In this document: in pieces, positions 19,832 through 29,833 of the stretch
Position numbering within the stretch: position 1 is the first letter of the stretch
Layout: each line of letters opens with the position of its first letter
Origin: Chloroflexota bacterium
GTDB lineage: Bacteria; Chloroflexota; UBA11872; VXOZ01
Length of the DNA: 64,000 bases
Assembly (NCBI GenBank): GCA_012270555.1
Contig: JAAXIC010000018.1
Span: 84,315-148,314, forward strand
Direction of reading: 5' to 3'
Made by a program: the position numbers and the translations under genes
The notes under the pieces: generated by a model
Database searches by the model: none
The model's input: the letters and a program-made list of their open reading frames with translations, nothing else
What the model was told of the DNA's origin: nothing

Positions 19832-20866
19832 CTAGCCGCCGCTACTCTGCTCACCACCGGAGCCATGCTCCTCGCCGCCGGCTCCCTCGCCGCCGCCGCC
19901 TTCACCGCCTTCTGCTCCTGTGTGAGGTGCAGGGCCGGTACCGCCGCAGTCGAACACTTCCATGTGAATGACGTAGCCGTCGAAGGCAACTCCCGCGAGC
20001 TTCGGTTCACTCGCAACCGCGATGCTGGAGGTTGCTTGCTGACCGGGGCTCAGATGCCCCAGCACGTCGGGGCCCAGTTCGCCCACGGTCTGCGTTCCCG
20101 ACTTCAGGTGAGGTTCGGACTGCACGTAGCAAAGCACCTGCTGCGTTGTGTTCTGCACCGTGTAGTGGATGGTGCGGGTTGCCGCATCGTACCGCGCGGA
20201 GATTGCCAGTCCGCCGAGATTGCCATCCCACGTCTGATCGAGTGGGGTGACGGGGCTGGACATGGCGGCCTCCATTGCGGCTTCGTTGCTGCTCTCCTTG
20301 CCTTCGGGACCGTCCGGACCGCTCTCGCCGCCGCCTTCGCCGCCAGAGCCTTCACCACCGCTGCCAACCTCGGCATGAGCGACCCAGCTCGTGAACGCCG
20401 CGGCCGTCGCGGGCAGGATTACGTCTACTTTCTCACCCGGGCCCAGGTCGATGGGAATGGTAGGCCCAAGTTCCGCCCCGTTCGAGAGATGCACTTCAAT
20501 CCGCACCTGCTGCAAGACGTTGTTGGTCGTGTTCTCCACGGTGCCCTTGAAGGCATTGCTGCCTGCGTCGTAGCTCAGGATCAAGCGAGCGCCGCTGCGC
20601 ACCATGTCGAAAGTCTCATCGGGCGCCAGTTGATTGGCGGCTGCTTCTTCACCGCCGCCGGAGCCTTCGCCCCCGCTGCCTTCAGATCCTTCTCCTCCCC
20701 TGTGCTCACCTCCGGATTCGCCGCTTCCCTCGGACACTGTGCCGGTACCCTGGTCGTCGAGGAGCCCGCTGATGGGCCCACAGCCGGCCAGTGTTCCTGC
20801 GCCGAGCAGGGCCGCCACAAGCGGCCCCGCCAGCAATGTCCTCTTCGTCAACTTCTTGCCAATCAT
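19832..20866 (-). CDS. Lipoprotein with Gly/Ser/Glu-rich linkers and two related beta-type domains
   Basis: LAGCGPISGLL lipobox; SEGSGESGGEHRGGEGSEGS linkers; paired 'TVENTTNNVLQQVRIEVHLSNG' and 'TVQNTTQQVLCYVQSEPHLKSG'; SD GGAGTGGAGAG before ATG. Confidence 0.75.
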   Translation of the reverse strand: MIGKKLTKRTLLAGPLVAALLGAGTLAGCGPISGLLDDQGTGTVSEGSGESGGEHRGGEGSEGSGGEGSGGGEEAAANQLAPDETFDMVRSGARLILSYDAGSNAFKGTVENTTNNVLQQVRIEVHLSNGAELGPTIPIDLGPGEKVDVILPATAAAFTSWVAHAEVGSGGEGSGGEGGGESGPDGPEGKESSNEAAMEAAMSSPVTPLDQTWDGNLGGLAISARYDAATRTIHYTVQNTTQQVLCYVQSEPHLKSGTQTVGELGPDVLGHLSPGQQATSSIAVASEPKLAGVAFDGYVIHMEVFDCGGTGPAPHTGAEGGEGGGGEGAGGEEHGSGGEQSSGG

Positions 20867-21009
20867 CTCTCCACTCCTTTCGTGAAGTGCTTGTATTACC
20901 ACTCACGATAGAGAGCAAATGTCGCAGAATTATGTCACGGTTAGCCAGAATCTATTTATCTGGGGAAATCCAAAACTCGCAGAATAAATGACCGGAAAGG
21001 GCAAAAAAC

Positions 21010-21037
21010 GTAGGGGCACGATATATCGTGCCCCTAC
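21010..21037. repeat. 28-bp perfect palindrome, GTAGGGGC family
   Basis: GTAGGGGCACGATATATCGTGCCCCTAC. Confidence 0.92.
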
Positions 21038-21121
21038 CAGGATTCATACCTTCTGGATTGCGGACAATCGTCCGCGCAGGTACGCTGCCAACATTCAGCG
21101 ATCAGATGCGGTTACGCGCTT

Positions 21122-22477
21122 CTACCGTAAGCAGCCGCCCGTGTTTATCCAGCCCTGCACTTGCTCCTGGGTCTTCGCCATGCCATCTGCGACGGAAAGC
21201 GACCCCTCCACCATGGCGCTCCACGTTGCGCGCCACGCGGCGTAGAATTCCCTTTGCTGCAGCAACTGTGGTTCCGGCCTTCCCTCTTGCAACATCTGGG
21301 TGTAGACATCGGGGTTCTCAAATGGATACAGAGTCTGAGGCTTCAGATGCTTGTTGGCGTTAAAGCGGCCCTGGCCGAAGACAGCGAATTGCGGTTGAGC
21401 CGCGGCGCTCACTGTGTACTTGAGGAAAGCCCAGCCGCCCTCGTCGTTCTTGGCGCGGTTGCCGAGGAGGAGAGCGCTCGGCGTCATCACGGTGCCGCGG
21501 TCGCCGTTGGGTCCCTGCGGCCGGGGGGCCATGCCAATGCTGAAGAGGTCGCGCGCCGCAATCCCCTGGTCGAACTGGCGCACGACGTCCGGCGCGCGCT
21601 CGACCATGCCTTGCGTACCGTAAAGGAAGTTGCCGCCGATGACGTTGTGCTTGGCAAAGAGATCAACGCAGAACTGCACCGCGTCGGCGAACTCCGGGGA
21701 GTTAATCGTGGCTTGCGTGCAGCCTTCATCCCACAGGTCTGCGCCCCACGCCCAGGCGTAGTACGGCAGAAACGACGTGAACATGGGAAAGACTTGCAAG
21801 CCGCCAAATGTGATGTTATCCCCTGCGCGCTTGGTGAGCTTTACGGCGGCAGCCAGCACGGCCTCCCACGTCCAATTGCCTGCGGCTTCCAGCGCCGCAG
21901 GCGTCTGCAGACCGGCCTCCCCGAACTTGCCGGCATTGAACCAGATCGGATGCGCGGCAAGCTGCCAGGCGAGGCCGTAGTCAAGGCCTTTGTGGGTGAG
22001 GACGCCGAAGTCATGGAAGTCGTCCGGTGAGACATCTGTGTCTGTCGTCAGGAAGGGATTAATCGACTGAACGATGCCGGCGTCCACAAACAGCCCCAGC
22101 CAGTCAATGAAGCCGTAGATAGCATCGAAGGTGAAGCCGGCAGCCATGAACGTCAAAGCCCTGGAAGTAACACTACCGAACGAAGCATCATTGATTTCCA
22201 GCTTGAATGCAGGGTGCTGGGCTTCGAAGTCGGCGAAAACGGTGTGCCACGAGTTGATCCACGCCGGATCTTGTCCCCGCAGTACCATGAGCGCGCTGAC
22301 GACGGTGGCTTTCCCGGTCTTTGGGGTTGCCACAGCCTCGGTCTCCGCTTGCGGCGCATCCTCGGCTTCCGGCGAAGTGGGCGTCTCACCGCAGGCTGCC
22401 AATGCGAGCACGCTCGCGGCGCTCATCGCTTTGTTGAATAGAAACCGGCGGGTCATTCGTCTCCGGTTGTTTGCCAA
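21122..22477 (-). CDS. ABC transporter solute-binding lipoprotein (family 1 type)
   Basis: MTRRFLFNKAMSAASVLALAACG; TTG start with AGGAG upstream. Confidence 0.85.
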   Translation of the reverse strand: MANNRRRMTRRFLFNKAMSAASVLALAACGETPTSPEAEDAPQAETEAVATPKTGKATVVSALMVLRGQDPAWINSWHTVFADFEAQHPAFKLEINDASFGSVTSRALTFMAAGFTFDAIYGFIDWLGLFVDAGIVQSINPFLTTDTDVSPDDFHDFGVLTHKGLDYGLAWQLAAHPIWFNAGKFGEAGLQTPAALEAAGNWTWEAVLAAAVKLTKRAGDNITFGGLQVFPMFTSFLPYYAWAWGADLWDEGCTQATINSPEFADAVQFCVDLFAKHNVIGGNFLYGTQGMVERAPDVVRQFDQGIAARDLFSIGMAPRPQGPNGDRGTVMTPSALLLGNRAKNDEGGWAFLKYTVSAAAQPQFAVFGQGRFNANKHLKPQTLYPFENPDVYTQMLQEGRPEPQLLQQREFYAAWRATWSAMVEGSLSVADGMAKTQEQVQGWINTGGCLR

Positions 22478-22663
22478 CTTTGTATCTCCTAGTCGGACGA
22501 AATGACTGCTACTGCGTTTGAGTATGGTGTCATAGGAGAGGGATGGTCAAACAATCCAGGCAGCGCGCATACCGGTCGCGCTTCGTCGGAAGTGCGTCAC
22601 TTGTTTGTTCAAGCCGGCGTGTAAGACAACGAATGTGAGAGGGTAGCGCGAAGGATGCGCAGT

Positions 22664-22692
22664 CCGTCATTCCCGCGAAAGCGGGAATCCAT
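22664..22692. repeat. CCGTCATTCCCGCGAAAGCGGGAATCC palindromic repeat
   Basis: Same family as 10689-10803, 24334-24382 and 57935-57983. Confidence 0.75.
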
Positions 22693-22775
22693 CTTCGTCA
22701 TTGCCATCGGTCTAAGCACATCTGCTTGACAGAGAGTTGCATGAGTAACTTTGGGGGAGAGAAGCGGAAAAACAC

Positions 22776-22803
22776 GTAGGGGCACGATATATCGTGCCCC
22801 TAC
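22776..22803. repeat. 28-bp perfect palindrome, GTAGGGGC family
   Basis: Identical to 21010-21037. Confidence 0.92.
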
Positions 22804-22858
22804 GGCGTTCGCTAAGATACGCAGCGCCAACTCAACGATGCGATATGTCTGTGCACTC

Positions 22859-24217
22859 TTACCGCAGGCAGCCGCCCTCGTTGATCCAGCCCTGCACCTG
22901 CTCTTGGGTCTTCGCCATACCCTCGGCAACCGTGAGCGAGCCTTCCACCATTGCGTCCCAGGTGGCGCGCCATTCGGTGTTGAAGTCACCTTGCTTCAGC
23001 AGTTGCGGCACCGGGCGGCCCTCGGCCGCCATTCGCTTGTAGACTTCGGGGTCTTCATACGGGAAGAGCGTCAGCGGCTCCAGGTGTTTGTTGGCCGTGA
23101 AGCGGCCCTGACCGGTGGCAGCCACCTCCGGCAAGGCATCGGCGCTCACCGTGTACTTGAGGAAGGCCCAGCCGCCCTCGGGGTTCTTGGCGCCTTCGCC
23201 GATGAAGATGCCGATAGGCGTCATGACGGTTGCGCTGTCGCCGTTCGGTCCCTTGGGTCGTCCCGCCATGCCGATCTCGAAGAGATCGTTGGCGGTGATC
23301 CGCTCTTCGAACTGGCGCACGCCGCCGGTGGCGCGCTCGAACATGCCCTGGGTGCCCTCGAGGAAATTGCCGCCGATAACCTTGTGCTTGGCAAAGAGGT
23401 CCACGCAGAATTGCACGGCGTCAGCAAACTCAGGGGTGTTGAAGGTAGCCTGCGTGCACCCCTCATTCCATAGGTCCGCGCCCCACGCCCAGGCATAATA
23501 GGGCAGGTAGGATGTGTGCGTGGGATAGATGCGCAGGCCGCCGAATGTGATCTCATCGCCCTCACGCACGGTGAGTCTGGTTGCGGCCTCCAGCACGGCC
23601 TCCCACGTCCAATTGCCTTCGGCTTCAAGCTCAGCCGGGGTCTTCAAGCCGGCCTCGACGAACTTGTCGTTATTGGACCAAATGGGGTGCGCGGTGAGCA
23701 GCCAGGCGAGACCGTACGCCACGCCCTTGTACTTGAGGATGCCGGACTCATAGAAGTCATCCACGGTCACCTCAGTGTCTTTCGCCAGCAATGGCGTGAC
23801 CGGCTGGATTATCCCGCCATCGACAAACGGCCCCAGCCATCCGAAGTAGCCATAGATGTCGTCAAACGAGATACCGGCCGCCAGGGCGGCGCCCGCTTTG
23901 GTCGTGACTTCCCCAAACGTGGAGTCGGTGATTTCCATTGTGTATTCGGGGTTTGCGGCCTCGAAGTTGGCGAAGATGGTATTCCAGGAGTTGATCCACG
24001 TCTCGTTCTGTCCCTGCAGCACCATTAGCGCGCTGACAACGGTTGGCTCCATCGCCTGGGGCGCTTCTTCCGCCTTGGACTCTTCTTCTGCGGGGGCTTC
24101 GCCTGCCTCGGGCATTACGGTGGCGGTGCCGCACGCCGCCAGAGCCAGCAGGCCTGCCCCACCCACGGCTCCCTTCAACAGGAATCGGCGTGTCATTCGA
24201 CTGCGTTCGCCTTGCAT
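22859..24217 (-). CDS. ABC transporter solute-binding lipoprotein, paralog of 21122-22477
   Basis: MTRRFLLKGAVGGAGLLALAACG; shared VVSALMVLxGQ..WINSWxTxFAxFEA..KTQEQVQGWINxGGCLR; SD AGGAGGAAGAGCG. Confidence 0.85.
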   Translation of the reverse strand: MQGERSRMTRRFLLKGAVGGAGLLALAACGTATVMPEAGEAPAEEESKAEEAPQAMEPTVVSALMVLQGQNETWINSWNTIFANFEAANPEYTMEITDSTFGEVTTKAGAALAAGISFDDIYGYFGWLGPFVDGGIIQPVTPLLAKDTEVTVDDFYESGILKYKGVAYGLAWLLTAHPIWSNNDKFVEAGLKTPAELEAEGNWTWEAVLEAATRLTVREGDEITFGGLRIYPTHTSYLPYYAWAWGADLWNEGCTQATFNTPEFADAVQFCVDLFAKHKVIGGNFLEGTQGMFERATGGVRQFEERITANDLFEIGMAGRPKGPNGDSATVMTPIGIFIGEGAKNPEGGWAFLKYTVSADALPEVAATGQGRFTANKHLEPLTLFPYEDPEVYKRMAAEGRPVPQLLKQGDFNTEWRATWDAMVEGSLTVAEGMAKTQEQVQGWINEGGCLR

Positions 24218-24434
24218 CGCTCTTCCTCCTATGTGCATGACAGTACTGTTACTGGCATCAAGTATGGTATCGGATAAGCGAATATGTCAAGCGACTAAGG
24301 TGATCATTCATCAAGGAATGGATCACTGATGAACCGTCATTCCCGGGCAAGCTCGCACCCTTACGGGGGCGCGGAATCCAACTTCGGTGGGCGCGTTCTG
24401 GCATGAGAGCGGGGCAGTCTTGCCGCGCCAAACG

Positions 24435-24462
24435 GTAGGGGCACGATATATCGTGCCCCTAC
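24435..24462. repeat. 28-bp perfect palindrome, GTAGGGGC family
   Basis: Identical to 21010-21037. Confidence 0.92.
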
Positions 24463-24676
24463 GCGGTGCTTGCGCACGTTGCAAACCTGCGCTACCGGAA
24501 AAGTTGACCCGGTGGCACGTGAGTCTACCGGTGAATGAGCTTCTTTGAGGAAGGGCTGTCGCTATGGTAGACTGCCGCTGCGCGCGCAGTACCAACCTTT
24601 CGAGGCGACGTGCATTTGTTCGCAAGCTGACTCGCATTCGGCAAAATCAATTCAGAGAATTCGAGGGAAGAGACTA

Positions 24677-25885
24677 ATGGCTTGGGACGGTAAAGTACCC
24701 GTACTTCTCATCGGCGGCGGCATGATCAGCCAGGACGTGATCATTCCGACGCTCTTCCAAGAACAAGACCGCGGCGTGGTGGGTGAGGTGAGCATCGCCT
24801 CGCGGCGGGCGAGCACCCTTAGCAAAGTCCGTGAGTTATTTCCCGACTACACGTTTCGGGGCTATCCCGACCCGGATACGACTGATCCCGAGGCTTCTTT
24901 CCCCGATTCCTATAGGGCGGCTCTGGACGATCTCGATCCTCACGGCGTCGTCATGGTGGCGACGCCGGACCATCTCCATACCGAGATGATCCTGGCGGCT
25001 ATCGAACGAGGACACCACGTGGTGGTGCAGAAGCCGCTCTGCTTGAAGGTGTCAGACGTCTATACGATCCTGACTGCCGCCGAGAATAAGGGCATCTACG
25101 TCTATACCGACTATCACAAACGCCACGACCGCGCTATCCGCGCCGCCCAGCGGTACTACCGTCAGGGACACCTGGGCGAGATGCTTCACGGCCACGCCTG
25201 GATCGAGGAGCGGCGCGAAATGCCGCTGGATATTTTCTCCCTGTGGGCCGAGGAAAGCTCTCCCTTTGAATACATTGGCGTCCACTACGCCGATGCCTAC
25301 TACTTCATCACCGGTCTCAAGCCCAAGCGGGTGTGGGGTTACGGCCAGAAGAAATTCCTGCCGACGCAGGGCCAGGACGCCTATGACGCCGTGCAGGGCG
25401 TGATCGAGTGGGCCGACGGCTCCGTGCTGTGGGTGCAGACCTCATGGGTGTGCGCCGAGGCGAATAGCGCGCTCACGAACCAGGGCATGCAACTTTCCGG
25501 TACGCAGGGCGAATACTGGGCCGACCACAAGGACCGCAAGCTGCACTTTGTCACGCAGGACAAGGGCTTCGAGCACTTCAACCCCAACTTCTTCAAGCAC
25601 TATGACCCGTGGGACGGCGAGGGCACCGAGTACGTGGGCTACGGCTACGATAGCGTGATGCAGGGCGTCCACGACGCGCGGCGCATTCTGCGCGAGACCG
25701 AAGGCATGGACGCGGACCGGGCGTTGCAGGCGCGCCGCGACATGCTCGCCGAATTTGCCAAGTCGCGGCCTCTACCGCAGCAGGCTGTGGTTGGCACCGC
25801 TATCGCCGAGGCCGTGCGCCTGAGCATCGACCACAATAACCGGGCGGTGGCATTCGATGAGCTTCTCTATCCTGTATTAGCATAG
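24677..25885 (+). CDS. Gfo/Idh/MocA family oxidoreductase
   Basis: VPVLLIGGGMISQDVIIPTL; VMVATPDHLHTEMILAAIERGHHVVVQKPLCLKVSD. Confidence 0.9.
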   Translation: MAWDGKVPVLLIGGGMISQDVIIPTLFQEQDRGVVGEVSIASRRASTLSKVRELFPDYTFRGYPDPDTTDPEASFPDSYRAALDDLDPHGVVMVATPDHLHTEMILAAIERGHHVVVQKPLCLKVSDVYTILTAAENKGIYVYTDYHKRHDRAIRAAQRYYRQGHLGEMLHGHAWIEERREMPLDIFSLWAEESSPFEYIGVHYADAYYFITGLKPKRVWGYGQKKFLPTQGQDAYDAVQGVIEWADGSVLWVQTSWVCAEANSALTNQGMQLSGTQGEYWADHKDRKLHFVTQDKGFEHFNPNFFKHYDPWDGEGTEYVGYGYDSVMQGVHDARRILRETEGMDADRALQARRDMLAEFAKSRPLPQQAVVGTAIAEAVRLSIDHNNRAVAFDELLYPVLA

Positions 25886-25966
25886 GAAATACCCGCCTGC
25901 GTCATGCCATGCGGGCTTGCCGGATATGCGCTCTCTAGTCGACTTCACTGCTGCCACAGGTGGAAG

Positions 25967-26152
25967 TCAGTCCTCTTTCTTGCTCGCTAGCAGGAAATAC
26001 CCTTTCAGCAAGCCCTCGATGCGCGACACGCGATCGGATAGATCGAAGATGCGCGCTTCAACGCCAGAAATACGTGTCTCAAAGCGCCAGAAGAGCGCCG
26101 CAATCGCCATGACCGTGACGGCCAAAGAGACAATGAACTCGTAGCTCTCCAT
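25967..26152 (-). CDS. Small single-TM protein with coiled-coil tail
   Basis: MESYEFIVSLAVTVMAIAALFWRFETRISGVEARIFDLSDRVSRIEGLL. Confidence 0.55.
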   Translation of the reverse strand: MESYEFIVSLAVTVMAIAALFWRFETRISGVEARIFDLSDRVSRIEGLLKGYFLLASKKED

Positions 26153-26264
26153 TCACGCAATTCTCCTCTGATCATTCCGTCTAGTTCAAGTTGCACACTT
26201 GGGCAACTTGATTATTGGTTTTAAGTTAACAATCAACATACGCGCAGTAGTTAGGAATCGCAAT

Positions 26265-27020
26265 ATGCCTTCCTTCCGCAATAGCACAAAACAGCTAGCC
26301 GACGCTGGCGTAGACACTGCAATCATAAGCGTCGGGTCCACCGAGCAGTGTGGCCCTTGCTTGCCTCTGCATATTGATACCCTCGTTGCGGAGTATTTCG
26401 CGCGGGCGTTCGGCGAACGGCTCAACGCCTACGTGCTGCCGACCCTTCCGTTCAATACTGCTGAGGAGCACGCGTCGTTCACGGGCACGGTCACGCTGCG
26501 CCCCAGCACCGTAATGCTCGTGCTGGAAGAAATCGTCGCCGGGCTGCGAGCGCAGGGCTTCCGCAAGCAGGTGCTCACGTGCGGGCATGGTGGCTCGTAC
26601 TGGCTTACGGCCTTTATCAAGCACATCAACCGGCAGTTTCCTGACACTGTGATCGCAAACGCCCATCAGGGCGGCGCTCGCGTCTGGGAAGAGGCGCGCA
26701 GGCAAGCCGGTCTTGGTGGCCGCGGCGAGGTGCACGGCGGCGCCGAGTCCCGTGCCCTGGCACTTTATCTCGCGCCGGACTGCGTGCTCCCCGGCACATT
26801 CGGAAGCGCCATACCGGAAGATGAACAGGCCTACATGGACTACATGACGTGGGAGAAGATTACGCCGGACGGCAGTTGGGGAGCGTACGCTGAGAGCGAC
26901 GCGGAGGTAGCCACCGCCGAGGCGGGTCGTACCCTTTTGGAGTATTTCGTGACGCACCAGGGCACGTGGCTGGCGGAGCATTTGGCAGGAGCTTGCGAGC
27001 GCAAAGGGATACCGGCATAG
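26265..27020 (+). CDS. Creatininase family amidohydrolase, variant metal-site motif
   Basis: SVGSTEQCGPCLPLHIDT; CGHGGS; HGGAESRALALYL; ORF could begin at 26199. Confidence 0.75.
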   Translation: MPSFRNSTKQLADAGVDTAIISVGSTEQCGPCLPLHIDTLVAEYFARAFGERLNAYVLPTLPFNTAEEHASFTGTVTLRPSTVMLVLEEIVAGLRAQGFRKQVLTCGHGGSYWLTAFIKHINRQFPDTVIANAHQGGARVWEEARRQAGLGGRGEVHGGAESRALALYLAPDCVLPGTFGSAIPEDEQAYMDYMTWEKITPDGSWGAYAESDAEVATAEAGRTLLEYFVTHQGTWLAEHLAGACERKGIPA

Positions 27021-27143
27021 CCGCGCTGTGTCTGAGTGTTCAAGCAATCTGTGCTGCGGGTTTGAAAGCAGGGGATCCGTCCAATAATTGTCCTTGACCG
27101 CAAGTGCGCCCCTACACCGGATAGGCCCCTGCTGCAGATGCGG

Positions 27144-27707
27144 TCATGCAGGCTGCACTATCGTCCTTGTGCCTTGTATGCGCGCAGCCAGAATGCCGGC
27201 CAGCAGGCCGAAGAGGTGGCCTTCCCAGGAGATATAGGAGGTGGTCGGCAGCACGCCCCACACGAGACCGCCGTAGAAGAAAAGGGTGACCAAAGCGATG
27301 AGAATCGACCCGAGACTGCGTTCGTACCAGCCCCGCGCCACCAGGTAACCAAAGAATCCAAAGATGAGACCGCTCGCGCCGATGTGGTAGGCCATGCGCC
27401 CAAAGAGCCACACCGCCGCCCCGCCGGTCAGAACGATAAAGAGCGACACGCCGAGAAACGCCCGCCTGCCCTGTAGGCAAACGAGTCCGCCGAGCACCAG
27501 AAACGGCAACGTGTTCACCAGCAGGTGGCTGAGATTGGCGTGGAGGAACGGGCTCAATGGAATACCGCGCAGGCCGATCAGGGTGCGCGGCAAGATGCCC
27601 CAGGTGTTGAGGTGGTGCTCGGTAATCAGGTTCACTACCGCAACGGCCCAGAGCAGGGCCACGGCTGCGAGTACGAGGAGGAGGTTGGACTTGAGCTTTG
27701 CAACCAT
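27144..27707 (-). CDS. Rhomboid-family intramembrane serine protease
   Basis: HANLSHLLVNTLPFLVLG; GASGLIFGFFGYL; WEGHLFGLLAGI. Confidence 0.85.
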   Translation of the reverse strand: MVAKLKSNLLLVLAAVALLWAVAVVNLITEHHLNTWGILPRTLIGLRGIPLSPFLHANLSHLLVNTLPFLVLGGLVCLQGRRAFLGVSLFIVLTGGAAVWLFGRMAYHIGASGLIFGFFGYLVARGWYERSLGSILIALVTLFFYGGLVWGVLPTTSYISWEGHLFGLLAGILAARIQGTRTIVQPA

Positions 27708-27981
27708 GAGGATTCATACCCGCCGGGCACTTTGCTCCGGATCCAATGCTTGTCTGTGTGGCAGTATGCGCCGGGCTGGATACTTTTAGAAAGGCAAGGA
27801 AACAGCATTACTGCGCGGCGACCGTTCATGCTTCGACAGGGGCTCCGCGCAGCCCTCAGCACGAACGGTTGCTGTTTACCCTTTCTGCTCGGGCCGGATT
27901 GGCTAGCGTAAACGAATTGGGGTTGAACGTGAATGCTCTGAAGGGATCCGCTCATACGGATAGGGTTTTGCTTCTTGCAAA

Positions 27982-28024
27982 AGTGACCGTTCGCCCTGAG
28001 CCTGTCGAAGGGTGAACGGTCACT
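27982..28024. repeat. Inverted repeat of the 'TTCGCCCTGAGCCTGTCGAAGGG' family
   Basis: AGTGACCGTTCGCCCT..AGGGTGAACGGTCACT, directly after the stop of the 28040-28936 gene. Confidence 0.8.
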
Positions 28025-28039
28025 CAAGTCGCACGCCTG

Positions 28040-28936
28040 CTACGAGCCGCCTCTACCGGGATAGGTCAATTCCGCCACGCCGGACTTATCCAGTTCGCCG
28101 AGGCCCATGTCGATCATCTTGTCGTACTGGGCCTTGGTCGCCTGTGCCAGCGGCAGGGAGAGACCGGCGTCGTCTGCCAGACCCAGCGCAATGCCGGAAT
28201 CCTTAGAAGCGTGAGCGGCTGAGAAATAGCACTCATGATCGCGCGCTTCCATGTCTTCACCGTCGGTCTCCAGCACCCGCGAGTTCGCGCCGGTTTGGGA
28301 AAACACCTCTTGCAGCATCCCGCTGTCAAGACCCAGCGCCTCGCCCAGGCCCAAACCCTCGGCGAGACCCGCCGTATTGATATTCATCACCATGTTCACC
28401 AGTGCCTTCACTTGCGCCGCCTTGCCGGCGGAGCCGATGTAGCGCAGCGAGATGCTCATCGTATCCAGCAGCGGCTGGGCGCGATTGAAGGCGGCTTCGC
28501 TGCCGCCGCACATCAGGTAGAGCGTGCCGTCGCGCGCCTGTGTGATGCTGCTCGCCATGCAGGCTTCCAGACTCTGGGCGCCGGCCGCCTCCGCGCGCTG
28601 CTCCACGTCCACGTGGACTTGGGGCGTAATGGTGGCGCAATTCACGAACAGCTTGCCGGCGGCGCCTTGCAGCAGGCTATCGCCCTCTTCCGCGAATATG
28701 GCATACATTGCCGCGTCGTCCGTGACGACGGTGATGATGGTGTCGGCGAGACTCGTGACCTGCGCCAGCGTAGCGCAGGCCTGTGCGCCAATTTCTCCGG
28801 CAAGCTCCTGCGCGATGGCGGCGTTCACATCGTAGACGGCGGTGACGGCGTAGCCCTCGTCATTCAGGTGGCGGGCAATGTTCGCGCCCATGCGTCCCAC
28901 GCCCACCACACCGACCGTTCCAAAGTCGTTTGCCAT
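28040..28936 (-). CDS. NAD(P)-dependent beta-hydroxyacid dehydrogenase (3-hydroxyisobutyrate dehydrogenase-like)
   Basis: GVVGVGRMGANIARHL; NMVMNINTAGLAEGLGLGEALGLD. Confidence 0.88.
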   Translation of the reverse strand: MANDFGTVGVVGVGRMGANIARHLNDEGYAVTAVYDVNAAIAQELAGEIGAQACATLAQVTSLADTIITVVTDDAAMYAIFAEEGDSLLQGAAGKLFVNCATITPQVHVDVEQRAEAAGAQSLEACMASSITQARDGTLYLMCGGSEAAFNRAQPLLDTMSISLRYIGSAGKAAQVKALVNMVMNINTAGLAEGLGLGEALGLDSGMLQEVFSQTGANSRVLETDGEDMEARDHECYFSAAHASKDSGIALGLADDAGLSLPLAQATKAQYDKMIDMGLGELDKSGVAELTYPGRGGS

Positions 28937-28984
28937 GGCTCTCTCCCTTTCGTGCTACAACCAATCTCATAAATACATCGCTCT

Positions 28985-29130
28985 GTGCAGACTTGCCCTT
29001 CGACAGGCTCAGGGCGAACGGAAAAGACACAAATCCGTTCGTGCTGAGTGGGCTTCGCGAAGCCTGGGCTTCAAGAAGCCTTTGCCGAAGCACGAATTGG
29101 CACATCGAGCCGATCTAAAAGATAGCTTCT
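28985..29130. repeat. MITE-like composite repeat
   Basis: CTGTGCAG..GCCCTTCGACAGGCTCAGGGCGAACGGAAAAG..ATCCGTTCGTGCTGAG..GAAGCACGA..TTGGCAC..; homologous along its length to about 34014-34130. Confidence 0.7.
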
Positions 29131-29200
29131 AATAAAGAGCCGTTCGGCCTCCCGCAGTGGTCAGGCCGAACGGCAATTTCAGTCGTTCCTTATGCGTACG

Positions 29201-29644
29201 TTAGCCGGAAAGCGAATTGTGCAGCTCTTGCCAGTCGTCAAGGGCGTTGAGGTTGGCGGCATCGGTGATGTTGCCGTCGTTGGCAAGCCCGGTCGCTTCG
29301 CAGATGCCGGCTATGGTGTCGCCGTCATGGTTATAACCGAGGATGGCGTCATTGCTGGCCTTTACGGTCTCAGCGGAGATGCTGCCGCCATTCTGGTCTA
29401 CGACCCACTGCTCGAACTCGAGGTACGACGGTCGGTTGTCCCGCAAGAACGCGAGTGCCGCGTCGCGGTCGACGTTGAGGCCGTCCAGCACCATCTGGTC
29501 AAAGCCGGCGCCGCACTCATCATATTCATCGTGGAGCGCACCAGCCGTAGCCAACGAGACCTTGAGCCACAGGCGCGGCAAGTGCACTGCGCCCAGAGGG
29601 CCGGCTTCAGTTGAACCAATCAGGGGTACGAGCTTATCTGCCAT
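29201..29644 (-). CDS. DUF5069-like protein
   Basis: GAVHLPRLWLKVSL..GFDQMVLDGLNVD..WVVDQNG; SD AAGGAG before ATG. Confidence 0.55.
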   Translation of the reverse strand: MADKLVPLIGSTEAGPLGAVHLPRLWLKVSLATAGALHDEYDECGAGFDQMVLDGLNVDRDAALAFLRDNRPSYLEFEQWVVDQNGGSISAETVKASNDAILGYNHDGDTIAGICEATGLANDGNITDAANLNALDDWQELHNSLSG

Positions 29645-29833
29645 GACATTTTCTCCTTGCTCGCTGCGCCGACGCAACGAAATCCGCCTACACTACGCCT
29701 CTCAATACCGGAATCACTATAGCCGCCTCGCCGTAGCACTGTCAACACTAAAGGAACGCCGGAATCCGAATTGGCAGATTTCTGCGGCGTGCTCCCATGC
29801 GTGCTTCCAGCGACACTCATGTAGACTCACCAC

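Noticed and set aside
19787-20911. 374-aa plus-strand ORF
   Set aside because: Antisense to the lipoprotein with good SD and lipobox; Ala/Arg-rich translation.
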